DNA of 64,000 nucleotides from Cristatella mucedo (Eukaryota; Bryozoa; Phylactolaemata; Cristatellidae): contig WPIO01000001.1 of the NCBI GenBank assembly GCA_009760855.2, positions 13,145,001 to 13,209,000 of the forward strand, written 5' to 3'. Shown here piece by piece: positions 12,501 through 22,358 of this stretch. A program made the position numbers and the translations under genes. The first letter of the stretch is position 1. The number at the start of each line of letters is the position of its first letter. The notes beneath the pieces were generated by a model, which saw only the letters and a list, made by a program, of their open reading frames with translations, was not told where the DNA came from and did not search any database.

Positions 12501-15500
12501 GAACTCGCTTCATGGATTCTTATGCAACGAAAACTACTCTCCCACTGCCGACTATGGCTTATCCTGTCCAGCGGTCCTGACCTGCTACTTCCATGTCACT
12601 CATTACCTCAACTGCTCTCCTGACTCTGCTATGATTCCTACTTTCTCTTTGTTAGGTGAGATGAAGTCTGTTGGCTACCGAATTCGTACCGAAAGCCGCT
12701 TAGGCTGTGAGTGTGCTATACAAAACTCTTCTGCATAACACTAACACACAGTCTTTGCGGCTTTGTGGAGTTACAGACGGAGATACATTATTATTCATTA
12801 TTATTTTGACAGCTTATCTGACGCCTTCAGCACCAAATTTTGTGCACTGACTGACTCAATGTCTCTTGAGGCTCATGTACATGGCCATACTCCACATCAA
12901 GGGTCATACACTCAACCAAAATTTCTCCTACAACTGCATGCTATCTTCACAAATTATTTACAAATTCTACTTAACTGACCACATGCAGATCTCAATCTGT
13001 CTACAATGTGTGCTCTGCTCGTCATCTAAAATCATTCGTTAATCGCAAAACCTCAAGACCATTGACATCGATGCTGTCCCTGCGAGAATATCTGCTCCGC
13101 CTCTGCTGCTCAATCCAACCGCTGACCTGTCATCATTGGTAGATTGCTACAACATGACACTAGCTGACATACTCAACAAGTTTGCACCTCTGACTAAGTG
13201 CACTGTGCACCCTTACCCAGACGGCCTATGGTTTACCGCAGACATTAAACTAGCTAGGTCTACTGAGCGAAAGCACGAGAAAGCATATAGAAGATCAGGA
13301 GTGAAATCTTCATCGACAGGTATGTGAGGACTAGTGTAAATCGTACCAATCGATCCTAGCAAAAGGCCAAGTCTAGCTTCTATAAAAAACATTGTTGAAT
13401 CACAGATGCACAATCCAAAAATGCTGATGTCTATGATCAACCATCTTCCCAACAGCTCCCACGTTAGCTCCTTCCCCTGTGATCCTTGTGATGATCGCTT
13501 TTCTAGCTTCTTTGCTAAAAGAAGAAAGACAAGATCAGGGAGTCCATCCCTAGGTCTGCAGCAACCCGCCCTCTGGAATCCTGTCCCTCAATTCCATACA
13601 GCACCTCAATGTGTACATTCAAGGAGGCCACTGATGACCTTGTCCTGAAGCTCATTTCCCAAGACAACTAGTCCTCTGGACCCGATTCTCACTGTCCTGC
13701 TTCTACAATGGATAGATCTGCTGGTGCCATACATAACAAACATCATTAATATGTCATTATCCTCAGGTCATGTTCCAGCACCTTTCAAAAAGGCTATTTG
13801 CACACCACTACTTGAGAAAAATACACTAGACCAAGAGAACTCGGAGCAAATTCCGCCCAGTCTCCCTTCTACTTCCCATAAAAGACACTGGAACGAGTCG
13901 TGGCAGACCAGTTGAACTCATATAGTGAAACTTCAAACCTTGCTAGTAAGTCTGGATTTAGAGCTAATCACACCAGAGAGTCAGCATTGCTTCGGGTGCA
14001 AAACGACCTACTTAGGAATGCAGACTTGCATAATCTCTCTGCTTGTTTATCTCGATCTTTCAGTAGCTTTTGATACTATCCATCTCCAAGTCCTTCTTGA
14101 GCACCTCTCATCTCGCCTGGGCATCACTGGCACTGCACTGCAATAGTTCAGGTCCTATGTTAGGATATAAGATTCTACCACCATGATATCGAAGTATTCA
14201 TTGAGACTGATTATAACACTAAAGGGTATATATTTCTGGAAGAAAAGATTCGTAAATGGTTTGAGCAGAGTAGATAACTTACTCGGAAGGCGGGCGGTTT
14301 GAAGGATCCACCGGCGGAATAACGAAGTATTAATTGAAAATAATGATAACATTAAGGATATATAGTTCCGGTAGAAAAAAGAAGCGTAAAAAGTCTCAGC
14401 AGGGAAGAACGCCTGCGGTTTGATGCATCTGCCCGCGGGCTAATAAATCATTTGTTGACACAATTAATATCACTAAAGGATACACAGTTCCAGAAGAAAA
14501 GACGCGTAAATGGTTTAAGGAGGGAAGATAACTTACTCGAAACGCCAGTGGTTATAAGGTACTACCAATAAGATAAAATATTTAATCAGACTATTTATAC
14601 AACTAAAGGATGTATATTTCCGGAAGAAAAGACGCATAAATAGTTTTAGCGGGGCAAACAACTTACTCGGAACGCCGATGTTTTGAAGATTCTACCAGCA
14701 TGATATCGAAGTATTCATTGAGACTGCTTATAACACTAAAGGGTATATATTTCTGGAAGAAAAGATGCGTAAATGGTTTTAGCAGGGCAAATAACTTACT
14801 CGGAACGCCGGCGGTTTGAAGGATCTACCAGCGGGATAACGGAGTATGTATTAAGAGTAATATTTAAACACTAAAGGATATGGAGACTTCAGAGTATTGA
14901 TGTGAATGGACACATATCATAAGAGGAACCTCTGAAGTACGGGGTACCCCTAGGGGTCTGTGCTTGGTCCCGCTCTTTTCACGGTTTATACTCTCCCTCT
15001 GGCCGATGTGGTTGATGACCAGATGTGGTTGATCACCTGATGGCCAGGCACAATCTAGGCTTTCACTTCTATGCAGATGACACTCAGCTGTACCTTAGCT
15101 TTGATCCCTCCCAGCCCTCCGGTACGTCGAATTCTCTCAACTACCTTGCTGCATGAATTGATGGCATTCGCACATGAATGGTAGCAAACTTTCTTAAAAT
15201 TGAATTATGATGAAACCAACTTACTATTTATAGGAAACCAAGTGTTATTCAGAAATTGGAATGATTAACCCTCACAATCGACTATGCCAGCATATCTCCT
15301 GCTGAATCTGCACGAAATATAGGTGTCCTGTTCGAAAGTGACCATTCGTTAGACGACCACATCCTCTCCACAGTCAAGTCTGCCTACTTACAGCTATACA
15401 GCAATGCTACAATTCGGGCTTATTTAGACAAGATAGAGCGTCTAAATTGGTTCCTCCATTTGTGACATCCCGTCTTTACTTTTGTAACTCACTGCTTGCT

Positions 15501-18500
15501 AGTCTACCGGCTTGTGCAGATGTCCAGGGATTAACAAATCCAATACAATTCGATACATTAAAAAAATCGATGGTCCTAGAAGCTGGATCTGGCCGGTGGC
15601 AAAAGACCAACCTAAGGGGTGGCCGGCTCATTAAGATGGTAGCAGTGCAGAATAGAAGTGACACACTTCGAGACCTTGCACTATCATACAAGGATTTTAC
15701 AGAGATCGATATTAGTTAAAGATACGGTCAGTACGAAGCTCGCCAAAAGTTGCATCTTCTGAAGAATTGCAAAATGTAAGCCTCTGCTCACGAACGTTTA
15801 TAAAGAAGATTACTTACAGTGAGCTCATGATAACACCTGCTTGACGGAAGACAACCAGATTTCTGTTTCAAGGACACATGAACGTAAGTTCACGATATTT
15901 GCTAACGGTATACGTCGCATAACGTTTAGCCAATGAAAAAGATAAGTGGTATCGGCCTATCGACACGTCCTCAACCTACTGTGAAATTCGGTGGCAATTC
16001 GGAATCTTCTGGGTCGTCTTTGCGGCAAAAAGTGTTGGGAGCTCTGTATCAGTTCAAAGGTATTATCGACCAACACGTTTGCCTTCAGGTAGTCGAGAAA
16101 GTTTGACTCTGCAGCTCAAATACTCTTCTAGGAGATTTATATATTTGGCAGCAAGATAATGACCCTAAGCAAACTGCCAGGTCGACAGAGCACTCTTTTT
16201 AAAGATTCGGGATTTCCTGCCTCCATCAATAGCCAACATTGGCAGTAAAATTCAGAAAATGCGGAGTACTAGAGCAAAGGTAACAACGTGGAAGCTTGCA
16301 GGCTTCAAGTCTCGGCGGATACTGGAAGTAATTAGGAATCGTGATGAGGCGACATATTACATGCATACATACCAACAGCATATTGTATGTGTTTCCTTGT
16401 GCACTGTCAATACATATTTCGCATGCTTTGCTAGATTTAGTGTGCCTGGCATCATACAATATTATCTTTTTGCCAGAACGGAGTAGCAGTCACAGCAACT
16501 GCTGCCATATTGCAAGGACTTGTTTGAAACTGATTGTACAATCCTCTACCTGTTACATCTCTAGCCATACAGATGATTGCCCAGGCAGTACTGAAATGCA
16601 GCCGAAAGAAGTAAACTAGACAAAGCCCCAAGGAAACTGCAAGCAATCCATTTATATTGGTACCAGTAGCCGGCATGACTAGCTAACAGACCGATGCCGT
16701 CTCTGCAGGGCCGTGAGCTGAGCAGTAGTGGTGCAGGAGCCTACTGGGCATTGCAGCATACTCAATCGCTTACTGGTTGTTGAGAAGGCTATTAGCATTC
16801 TCGAAATCGCTACTTCCGAAGCCACTGACAGCTGATGAACCAGCTGCCGATTGATTGGCCCGGTCCAAATCCTTGCCAGAAGTGAGCCAATGCTCCAACT
16901 GCTCAATGTTAGGTCAAGGGCAGAAATCCAGCCAAATGCCCCCCAAGGAGCGTTAATGAGGTATAAGAAAGTTTGACAAGTTGATGAGTGAAGATTGACT
17001 ACATAAGCCTAGCTGCCGTAATGACTGGTGTTATGAGGCCTACTCCTGCACGGAGGCAGCAAGTACAGATAAGTGGCTGCCACCTCCCCACCACCCTCTG
17101 ATCCCTCTCATCTGAAGTCAGATATCTACAAAAGCCTAAACACTACTTATCCATGCAATGTCCGGAGAAGTTGTCTCTGGTCAAATTTTGAAGAGGCACA
17201 ATGGGACAGTGAGCAGGAGAAGGAGGAACACGGTGCAGCACAATGTGCACAGCCGCACACGTTAGTAACACACCGATCCAACCTGACTGCAACTACAGCA
17301 AGGCATGCACATGATCGAACTGACACATTTTGGCCGTGGAGATGCAGCTGGACAGAGGACAGAAAATGGTAAATTGATGCAGCAGGATAGAGAACAGGAA
17401 ATGGTAAACTGCATCTCCGGTAGGGTCAAAACAATGACAAGGGGCATTGGTAGGCCAAGTCATCCTATGCCAACTGATAGGCATGCACCGACCAAACAGT
17501 CTAGGAAGGGAGAGAGCTGCCGGCAGCCAGCATACTTGTGGTTCCACATGCTCCGTGTATGCTCGCTGTCTTCCAACTGGAGCACGACTTCGGCTGCCGC
17601 TCCAGAACCGGTCACCTTGGAGAAGCAAAAGAAAAAAACCTAGCAGGTTCGAGACCCGGCCCACGCCGGGGGGGGGGGGGCGGGCAGTGCGGGAAGGAGA
17701 TGCTGCACGAGCACTGCAGTCCCTCCTCCCTCCAACGAGGGCACGCGCAAGCAAGTGGCAAGCCGGCCTCTACCTGGGGCAGTGTGTGCACCGACCACTG
17801 GGTGATCCGGGCGAAGCCGTGCTGCGGACCCTTCTCCCATGGTCCGAAGTTTGCTGTGCAAAAATAAGACCATGAGGCTGACAGTGCACGCACAAGCTTA
17901 CAAAGCCGACGCAAAGGAAGGGTATCGAAGCTGCTCGGTGGCTTACGGAAAACAATAGGAATGCCTCCACGGATAGCTTTCTTGTTGTCGAATATCGCAT
18001 TCTTACTAGAATAGAAAAGCTGCTGGCAACTCCATAAGGCTGCCCATTTGTCTTACGATTAAAAGGAGCACGTATATGAAGCACACGCGCCAATTTGACG
18101 AAGGATAGGAATGGTACAAGCGGGCCAGAATCGGCAGATTGTAAATCCTAACTAGGGCAGTACACAATGGCCAGTCAGCGTTAGCACGCCGAGGCCGATG
18201 AGCTGCAGCCGGCTGTGGCAGAGCAGAACGAATAGCAGGCATGCTGGCTCACTAGCCGACTGCAGATAGTAGCCACCAAGTAACGCTGTAACGCTGTGCT
18301 CATACGAGTCCACAGTGGCTCGTGTTATGCACAGTCGGCCCTGGCATACTAACATTAACATCACAAACAGTGCATATGCAATCAAAATAATTTTCCAGGT
18401 TCAGGCAGAAACATGGATTCGGAAATGTTTTACTGCACAATGCCCAGTACTGCTGTATGCATGCATACTAGGACACGCCACCTGGATGCTTCTGCAGGCT

Positions 18501-21500
18501 GTTTTAAATACAGCTAACGTCGGCAACAAACGTAGGCATTGGTGTCAGTGGTCAGCCCGGCAGGTGAAGGAAGTACAGGCCATTTACTTGACATAAGTGA
18601 CCATAACAAAGACTGTTCACAAATCGGCTTCAATAGGTGCAATGGGGAAGCCTGGTGGCAAATTATCACACCACAGAGACTTGTACAGAACTCATCAGCA
18701 GCTGCAGCATCAGCAAAAGGTTGCTACCATCGTGTTGGCAGCCTACCACATGTCGACCCCAACAGGGCTCAAGCATCAATAGGCCAAAAAGGTTCATGCT
18801 TCTGATTTTGGCGCTTAAGAGCCAGCGGGGCTACAGGGCATATGCCGTTAGGACCCTGCAGCTGGGGTTAACAGCCAGCCCATCCCCCTTAGAGCTGGAC
18901 AAGTTGCTGGCTCCCTTTCAGCCTGTCAGGGTCTGGTCACATTCAAGGGTCACATGCATAATTTTACAAGTTTTGGCCCAGAGAATACTCTAGGACTGAT
19001 CAAGTGGCTAGGCATGCCTTGTCATCGAATCCCCAGGTCCATCCAGAATTTCTGTGGCCAGCATGACTCCTTTGCCGTGAATTTTAGCACGAGCACAAGC
19101 TAGCGACGATTTCCAAGGTACTGGTTGTAGGCTGAGACAATAACCTACTCGGTGCATCATCTCTTTGCCAGTTCAGCGCTCCTGTGGTGGCCAGCCATCA
19201 GTCCGAAATAGCCTCAGTAGGGGGGGGGGAGGGTTCAGCTACGATGCAGCCAGGAGGTCATTAGGGGGGATCTCCACCTTGCCCGACCAATCAATCGCGG
19301 TGAGTAGACCGAGGCTCCTGTCTGCAGGGTCTGCAGCCATCCAGGCAAACATTAAGGGCTGGCACCGACAGTGCCCTGGGGACAGGGTAATGATGGCATC
19401 TACATGTTTGTAAGTATTTCTGTCTGCAACTCTAAAGACTAAGCATGTGTTCCACCGGGGAGTTTTCTATAGTGCATCGAAAGCTTAAGCGACTTTTGGT
19501 GCACATTCAGTGGCAGACAACAGACTTTGTCTCATGCAACAACAAAATCAAGAAGCGTAGCAGAGTTAGGAGGACGTGAGCCAAGGAAGTGAGCAGCATA
19601 GAAGAAGCAGTAGCAGCACAGGACGGCCGGAAATAATGAGCAAGAAGCTGGAAAGATATCGGTGTATAAGAAGAAGTATCAGAGGAAGCTCCACAGAGAC
19701 TACGACCACAGAGCTAAAGCTTCTATCGCCAAAAGACTTTAGGAGAACGACTGGTACAGCTTATTTATTGCACTGGAAGAAATTGAGGGCACGATGAGGC
19801 TGAAACTGGATTCAGCTACAGTAGGTATGATGGAGCTAAGAACGTTGCTCTGTATCCATAGATCGACAGGGAGCAGTTGCAGCTCTATTAGCCAAGGAAA
19901 CGCACGACAGAAGTTATTGGATTAAAAGACCAGCCCAGGGCTATATTCCTCACCAATTGTCAATGTTCAATTGCTTTTTCTAAGATGCCTCAGAGGCAGG
20001 CACTAATGTTGCATTAGGGACCGGCTCCAATGATACCTCTGAGGCTGGCAATGCCACTGAGACTTTGGTGCCATTCAAATCGGTCATATCTATGAATTGT
20101 GCAGCCCCATAGGCTTTCGGAAGAGGATGCAGTGACCAGCTATGACCTATGTGGAATACAATGCATAACGGGGTTCTCAAATCGGCCGGATTCCTGCAAC
20201 TACCAAATATTCTTCGGCCCATTGTTTGAGATTGAGTTCTCTGATTATGTTTTATCAATTGTATTATTATTATTATTATTATTACAATCGTCCCTTGCCA
20301 CTTTGCGCTTCGACTTTCGAGGCTTCACTCTATCGCGATTTTTTCAAATATGTACAAGCATATTCATTAAAGAGTTGATCGAGATAGTGAAAATGATACA
20401 GTGCACTCTTGGTTGTCCGAGTCAATTATACACCCCTGTATTACAACAAAAAGTAAAATTATTATACATATGGACTGTAGGTCTATGTAGTCGAGCACCG
20501 TCCCCATACCCTTCAACGCCAGGTGCAGCCGCTCGACCACTCCTTGTGTGTGGGCAAGATCTGTTTTCCAAACAAATGATGTGGTGAAACCAAGCTTCAC
20601 TGTTTTATATCCTAGTATAAGAACTTTATGTGTGCGTGCAATTAAATGTACGATAATAATATTATCTAATTTTCTCTCATTCCTACTGATATATAGGTAA
20701 ATACAAGTGTAGTGGTGACCGTTGTAGTGTTATCTCATATCCAGAGGGCTTTAATAGTGCTAAAAACCCTGTTTAGAGGGTCGTGAACGGGTTTTCAATG
20801 CCACAACTACAAAAATATTCGATTTAAAAATAGAATCCTACTACACGGAAATTCACTTATCGTGGTAGAGTCTGGAACGGATTAACCGCAATAAACGAGG
20901 GTCGACTGTATTATTATTATCATTATTATGGCTAAACAGTAAGTATGCACGTACTGCTTGCTATACGAGGCTGCACTATCCATGCGGTGTCCGAAAAACT
21001 GACACAGTTGCGGTTCTACCATGGCAATACAGACTGTGTGCATATCTTGCAGTCACATCATTCCAGCCATTTTCGGATGGATATCATGGGCAAGGATATG
21101 TTTCAAAATGGTGACAGTCGACAAGGAAAGGTAACTCCGACGGACTGCTTCGAGTCGGGCATACAATTCCAGAAACCCTTCGATGGGCAATAAGGCTTCA
21201 ATTGAAGGTAAAATAATCTGACTGATTGTTTCAGTCTTTCCAGATGAGGAAAGTTGATAACTGATTTATGGAGATAATTTATCTAGACTCGAGCCACGAG
21301 CTATCGCCAGCAGCATTACCGACATTTGACTAGCTCCCGCTGAGATAAGAGAGCTGCCAATATAATTGAAAGAAAATGCAACCAATTGGGTCTCAGCCCA
21401 ATGGTAAGGGGCTCGCACTTCAAGACAAAGTCGTGGGCTTGGGTCCTGACGCAGGAAATCCTTTATTACGCACTGTAAGAGATGATAGCTGTTAAAGCTC

Positions 21501-22003
21501 TGCAGGTACGAGACTGCCGCGTGAACGACCTACTCTACAGATACAAGCGTCGAGCTGAGCGCTGAACTACAGCTGCATTAGATTGTGTCACGCCAGGCTC
21601 AACCCCTGGCTGAAACGGCGTGCTACGTCACTCTGAGTATGGGCGCAAGCAAACTGACTAGTTAGACAGTACAGTAACCGAGCAGCACCCGGGCCCCGAC
21701 GACGAAAAGACGCAGCAGGCTCGCTGAAAGAAAATCTACTCCGGCGGCCAGAAAAAAGCGACTTAAATTGCCTTATTTCACGTTTGCCTAGCTGTACCTG
21801 AGGAAAAGCTGCTCCTGGCCATCGCAAATCCACGACGTAATGGTAGCTCCTGCAAAGTCGTCGCAGGCAACGACGGCACGCTTGTTAGCGCGTACCAGCT
21901 CGTTGCACTAGTCAAGAAACCGAAGAAAAACATACGCACCGAATAGATTCACTGTCAGTTCAGTCGAATGGTTGAGCTGCAGTTTAAGCGAGTTTCTTTC
22001 CAT
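3514..22003 (-). CDS. Glucose-6-phosphate 1-epimerase (galactose-mutarotase-like), one internal exon not found
   Basis: This family interconverts alpha and beta anomers of hexose-6-phosphate in the cytosol. Exons in transcription order: 21940-22003 (ATG at 22003), 21798-21849, 17947-18005, 17774-17853, 17536-17615, 11425-11495, 10239-10345, then an unlocated exon, and 3514-3698 (TAG at 3514). All located junctions keep frame. Joined motifs are those of yeast YMR099c-type enzymes: VNLFGATITSW, AIRGGIPIVFP, FGPWEKGPQHGFAR, HTRSMWNHKFRLLYY, IENKDEKPFDFTCLLHTYF, TIRGLKGVTYIDK, and near the end VLWNPWIENAKAMADF followed by CVEPGYV. The PQHGFAR and LLHTYF histidines correspond to catalytic-site positions of the mutarotase fold, and VEPG supplies the expected C-terminal glutamate. 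Exon 10239-10345 ends in phase 0 and 3514-3698 begins in phase 1, so an exon (TDRVY region) of length 1 mod 3 should lie between 3699 and 10238. The 6-kb intron 11496-17535 holds a LINE-A complex. Confidence 0.88.
4480..4900 (+). mobile_element. Decayed LINE-A fragment (C-terminal ORF2) split by a SINE
   Basis: Translation recalls the LINE-A C-terminal region: a stretch like SSAARLVYRER at about 4555-4600 and HWLPIK then LHSLAPA at about 4770-4870. These match the better copies at 33555-33974 and 61618-61800. The frame is broken throughout. A SINE sits at about 4614-4740. Confidence 0.65.
4614..4740 (+). mobile_element. tRNA-derived SINE, type ii
   Basis: A B-box-like GTCGTGGGCTCAAATCC is followed by the shared body TTTATTGCCACTGCAAGCGG, then GTGGTGATAGCC and GCTTTTCTGTTGCAATAC. 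The same order recurs at 21395, 30370(-), 31045, 43515(-), 51080 and 59100. Confidence 0.7.
5051..8809. other. Epimerase intron sequence, no supported gene
   Basis: This stretch should contain or flank the missing epimerase exon, but no frame with the expected TDRVY-like motif was found. A short (GA)n-rich patch lies at 6139-6170. The minus-strand open frame over 7335-7985 (216 codons) has low complexity and no recognisable domain; I treat it as chance. Confidence 0.4.
8810..9195 (+). mobile_element. Decayed LINE-B 3' end
   Basis: Starts with a degenerate match to the TLTHKARHGLAPPYL region and runs to a degraded form of the ACCGAAAGCCGCTTAGGC block that ends ORF2 in the copies at 12340, 45930 and 62700. 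Several frame breaks; an old copy. Confidence 0.6.
9196..10238. other. Epimerase intron with a tRNA-like patch
   Basis: At about 9282-9335 the sequence GATAGCTCAATGGGTATAGC resembles a tRNA A-box arm, but no matching B box or folded tRNA follows, so it is probably a SINE remnant. Nothing else was recognised. Confidence 0.35.
10346..11424. other. Epimerase intron, nothing recognised
   Basis: AT-rich unique-looking sequence between two epimerase exons. A small triplication of CAGCAGCATTA is present at about 10798-10825. Confidence 0.4.
12333..12815 (+). mobile_element. LINE-B 3' end inserted in the LINE-A endonuclease
   Basis: Encodes ASHGLAPPYLAELLHQF, HLKTVGERSFSSAG, then ATHYLNCS-like and RIRTESRLGCECAIQNSSA to a stop at 12738, followed by a 3' UTR ending GAGTTACAGACGGAGATACA and ATT-rich sequence. 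Near-identical protein ends occur at 45930-46292 and 62700-63058. It interrupts LINE-A directly after GDFNIR. Confidence 0.85.
14171..14880. repeat. Tandem array of about 133-bp units (about 5.3 copies)
   Basis: Units begin near 14171, 14304, 14422, 14556, 14688 and 14822, marked by GAT(C/T)CTACC, then CACTAAAGGATATATA, then GGAAGAAAAGACGCGTAAAT, then AACTTACTCGGAACGCC. The array lies between the RT codons for FRSY and GRLQSID of LINE-A, which resume at about 14884. Units 1 and 5 are far more alike than either is to units 2-4. Confidence 0.9.
15540..16420 (+). mobile_element. Decayed Tc1/mariner-like transposase
   Basis: The first part reads GSGRWQKTN and RLIKMVAVQNRSDTLRDLA (DNA-binding region, about 15585-15690). 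A later block reads WQQDNDPKQTARS (about 16145-16190), the second catalytic Asp region of Tc1 enzymes. Stops and frameshifts lie between them. It abuts the end of LINE-A. Confidence 0.75.
16421..17535. other. Epimerase intron, nothing recognised
   Basis: No exon with epimerase similarity, no repeat with a convincing match to the families defined here, and no RNA gene was seen. Confidence 0.4.
18006..19549. other. Epimerase intron, nothing recognised
   Basis: Several short open frames occur on both strands without recognisable domains. A run of G is present near 19219-19228. No supported gene. Confidence 0.4.
19550..19740 (-). mobile_element. LINE-B 3' fragment
   Basis: Reverse-complement match to the SFSSAG region (CAGAGCTAAAGCTTCT at about 19710) and adjoining CAGAGTTAGGAG sequence, comparable to 56757-57085 on the same strand. 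Confidence 0.55.
20228..20283 (+). mobile_element. LINE-A or SINE 3' tail with (ATT)n
   Basis: GAGATTGAGTTCTCTGATTA followed by ATT repeats matches the 3' end shared by LINE-A and type i SINEs. The ATT run resumes at 20909-20930 beyond the Tigger insertion. Confidence 0.6.
20285..20908. mobile_element. Internally deleted pogo/Tigger-like DNA element
   Basis: Imperfect inverted ends CAATCGTCCCTTGCCACTTT and (reverse complement of the right end) CAGTCGACCCTCGTTTATTG sit between TA dinucleotides (20283-20284 and 20909-20910). The left end continues CGCTTCGACTTTCGAGGCTT and the right end is preceded by AAATACAAGTGTAGTGGTG and AGAGGGCTTTAATAGTG, typical of animal Tigger elements. At 624 bp it lacks a transposase. 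It splits an (ATT)n tract. Confidence 0.75.
21395..21510 (+). mobile_element. tRNA-derived SINE, type ii
   Basis: A-box-like CAGCCCAATGGTAAGGGGCT, B-box-like GTCGTGGGCTTGGGTCC, then AAATCCTTTATTACGCACTG and GATAGCTGTTAAAGCTCTGC. It lies in the 3' UTR-distal side of the epimerase second exon, within 300 bp of that exon. Confidence 0.65.
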
Positions 22004-22358
22004 TTTTGCGCGTCTGCCACTACCGGCGGTGCCGTGTCACCGTCGGCCCCGACTGGGTTATTAGTGATCGTTAGCTACAGAATGCGACAAATAGCATGTG
22101 CACATAAATCTTCTTGATCGATAGTTTGCGACGATAAGAGATTTTCTCTCTCTAATGGTAATCCTTTGGTTTATTTACAGAGAGGGCGCCCGACGGATCG
22201 TCAAAATATAAAGAAGGTGTGGCAGGCCGGAAGCGCTCAGCGAGGAATGCACCGAGCTTTGTACCGATATTGCGAGTTGTCACGGACCCCGTACAAATCA
22301 GTGTCGGCCTAGACGATGGAGCGAGTGTAGCTGGCTCGGCTGTTACCTTTTCGGGATA
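22004..22358. promoter_or_regulatory. Candidate bidirectional promoter between epimerase and Rab genes
   Basis: The two start codons face away from each other across about 355 bp (364 bp to the second Rab ATG). The interval must hold both 5' UTRs and core promoters unless first non-coding exons lie elsewhere. It is not a recognised repeat. I see CG dinucleotides scattered through it (around 22010-22060 and 22185-22300) and no convincing TATA box placed for either gene. The role is inferred from geometry only. Confidence 0.5.

Larger units (their letters stand above)
12080..15530 (+). mobile_element. LINE-A non-LTR retrotransposon, endonuclease plus RT, degenerate and interrupted
   Basis: In one orientation I see an AP-endonuclease block (YRPPG-like, then VMGDFNIR at about 12300-12332), resumption after an insertion at about 12820 (DAFSTKFCALTDSMSLE), linker sequence, the RT start INMSLSSGHVPAPFKKA (13740-13800), an FDTIHLQ block (about 14070), the catalytic YADDTQLYL (about 15070-15100) and thumb sequence to about 15525. 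Frameshifts and stops are frequent, so it is dead. It is cut by a LINE-B end (12333-12815) and a tandem array (14171-14880), and ends against a Tc1 remnant. The layout is that of a CR1/L2/RTE-like LINE; the clade was not resolved. Confidence 0.85.

Noticed and set aside
14155-14352. 65-codon minus-strand frame
   Set aside because: It lies within the tandem array and repeats with the units.
17293-17754. 153-codon minus-strand frame
   Set aside because: Wrong frame relative to the epimerase exon 17536-17615, which explains the coding-like composition.
18006-18019. Alternative acceptor for epimerase exon 3 at 18020
   Set aside because: It would duplicate LF residues and break the phase with the preceding donor; 18005 fits both.
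21850-21907. Upstream extension of the second epimerase exon to an acceptor at 21908
   Set aside because: The frame is open, but only the acceptor at 21850 (TTTGCAG) joins the first exon in phase and gives the conserved VNLFGATITSW.
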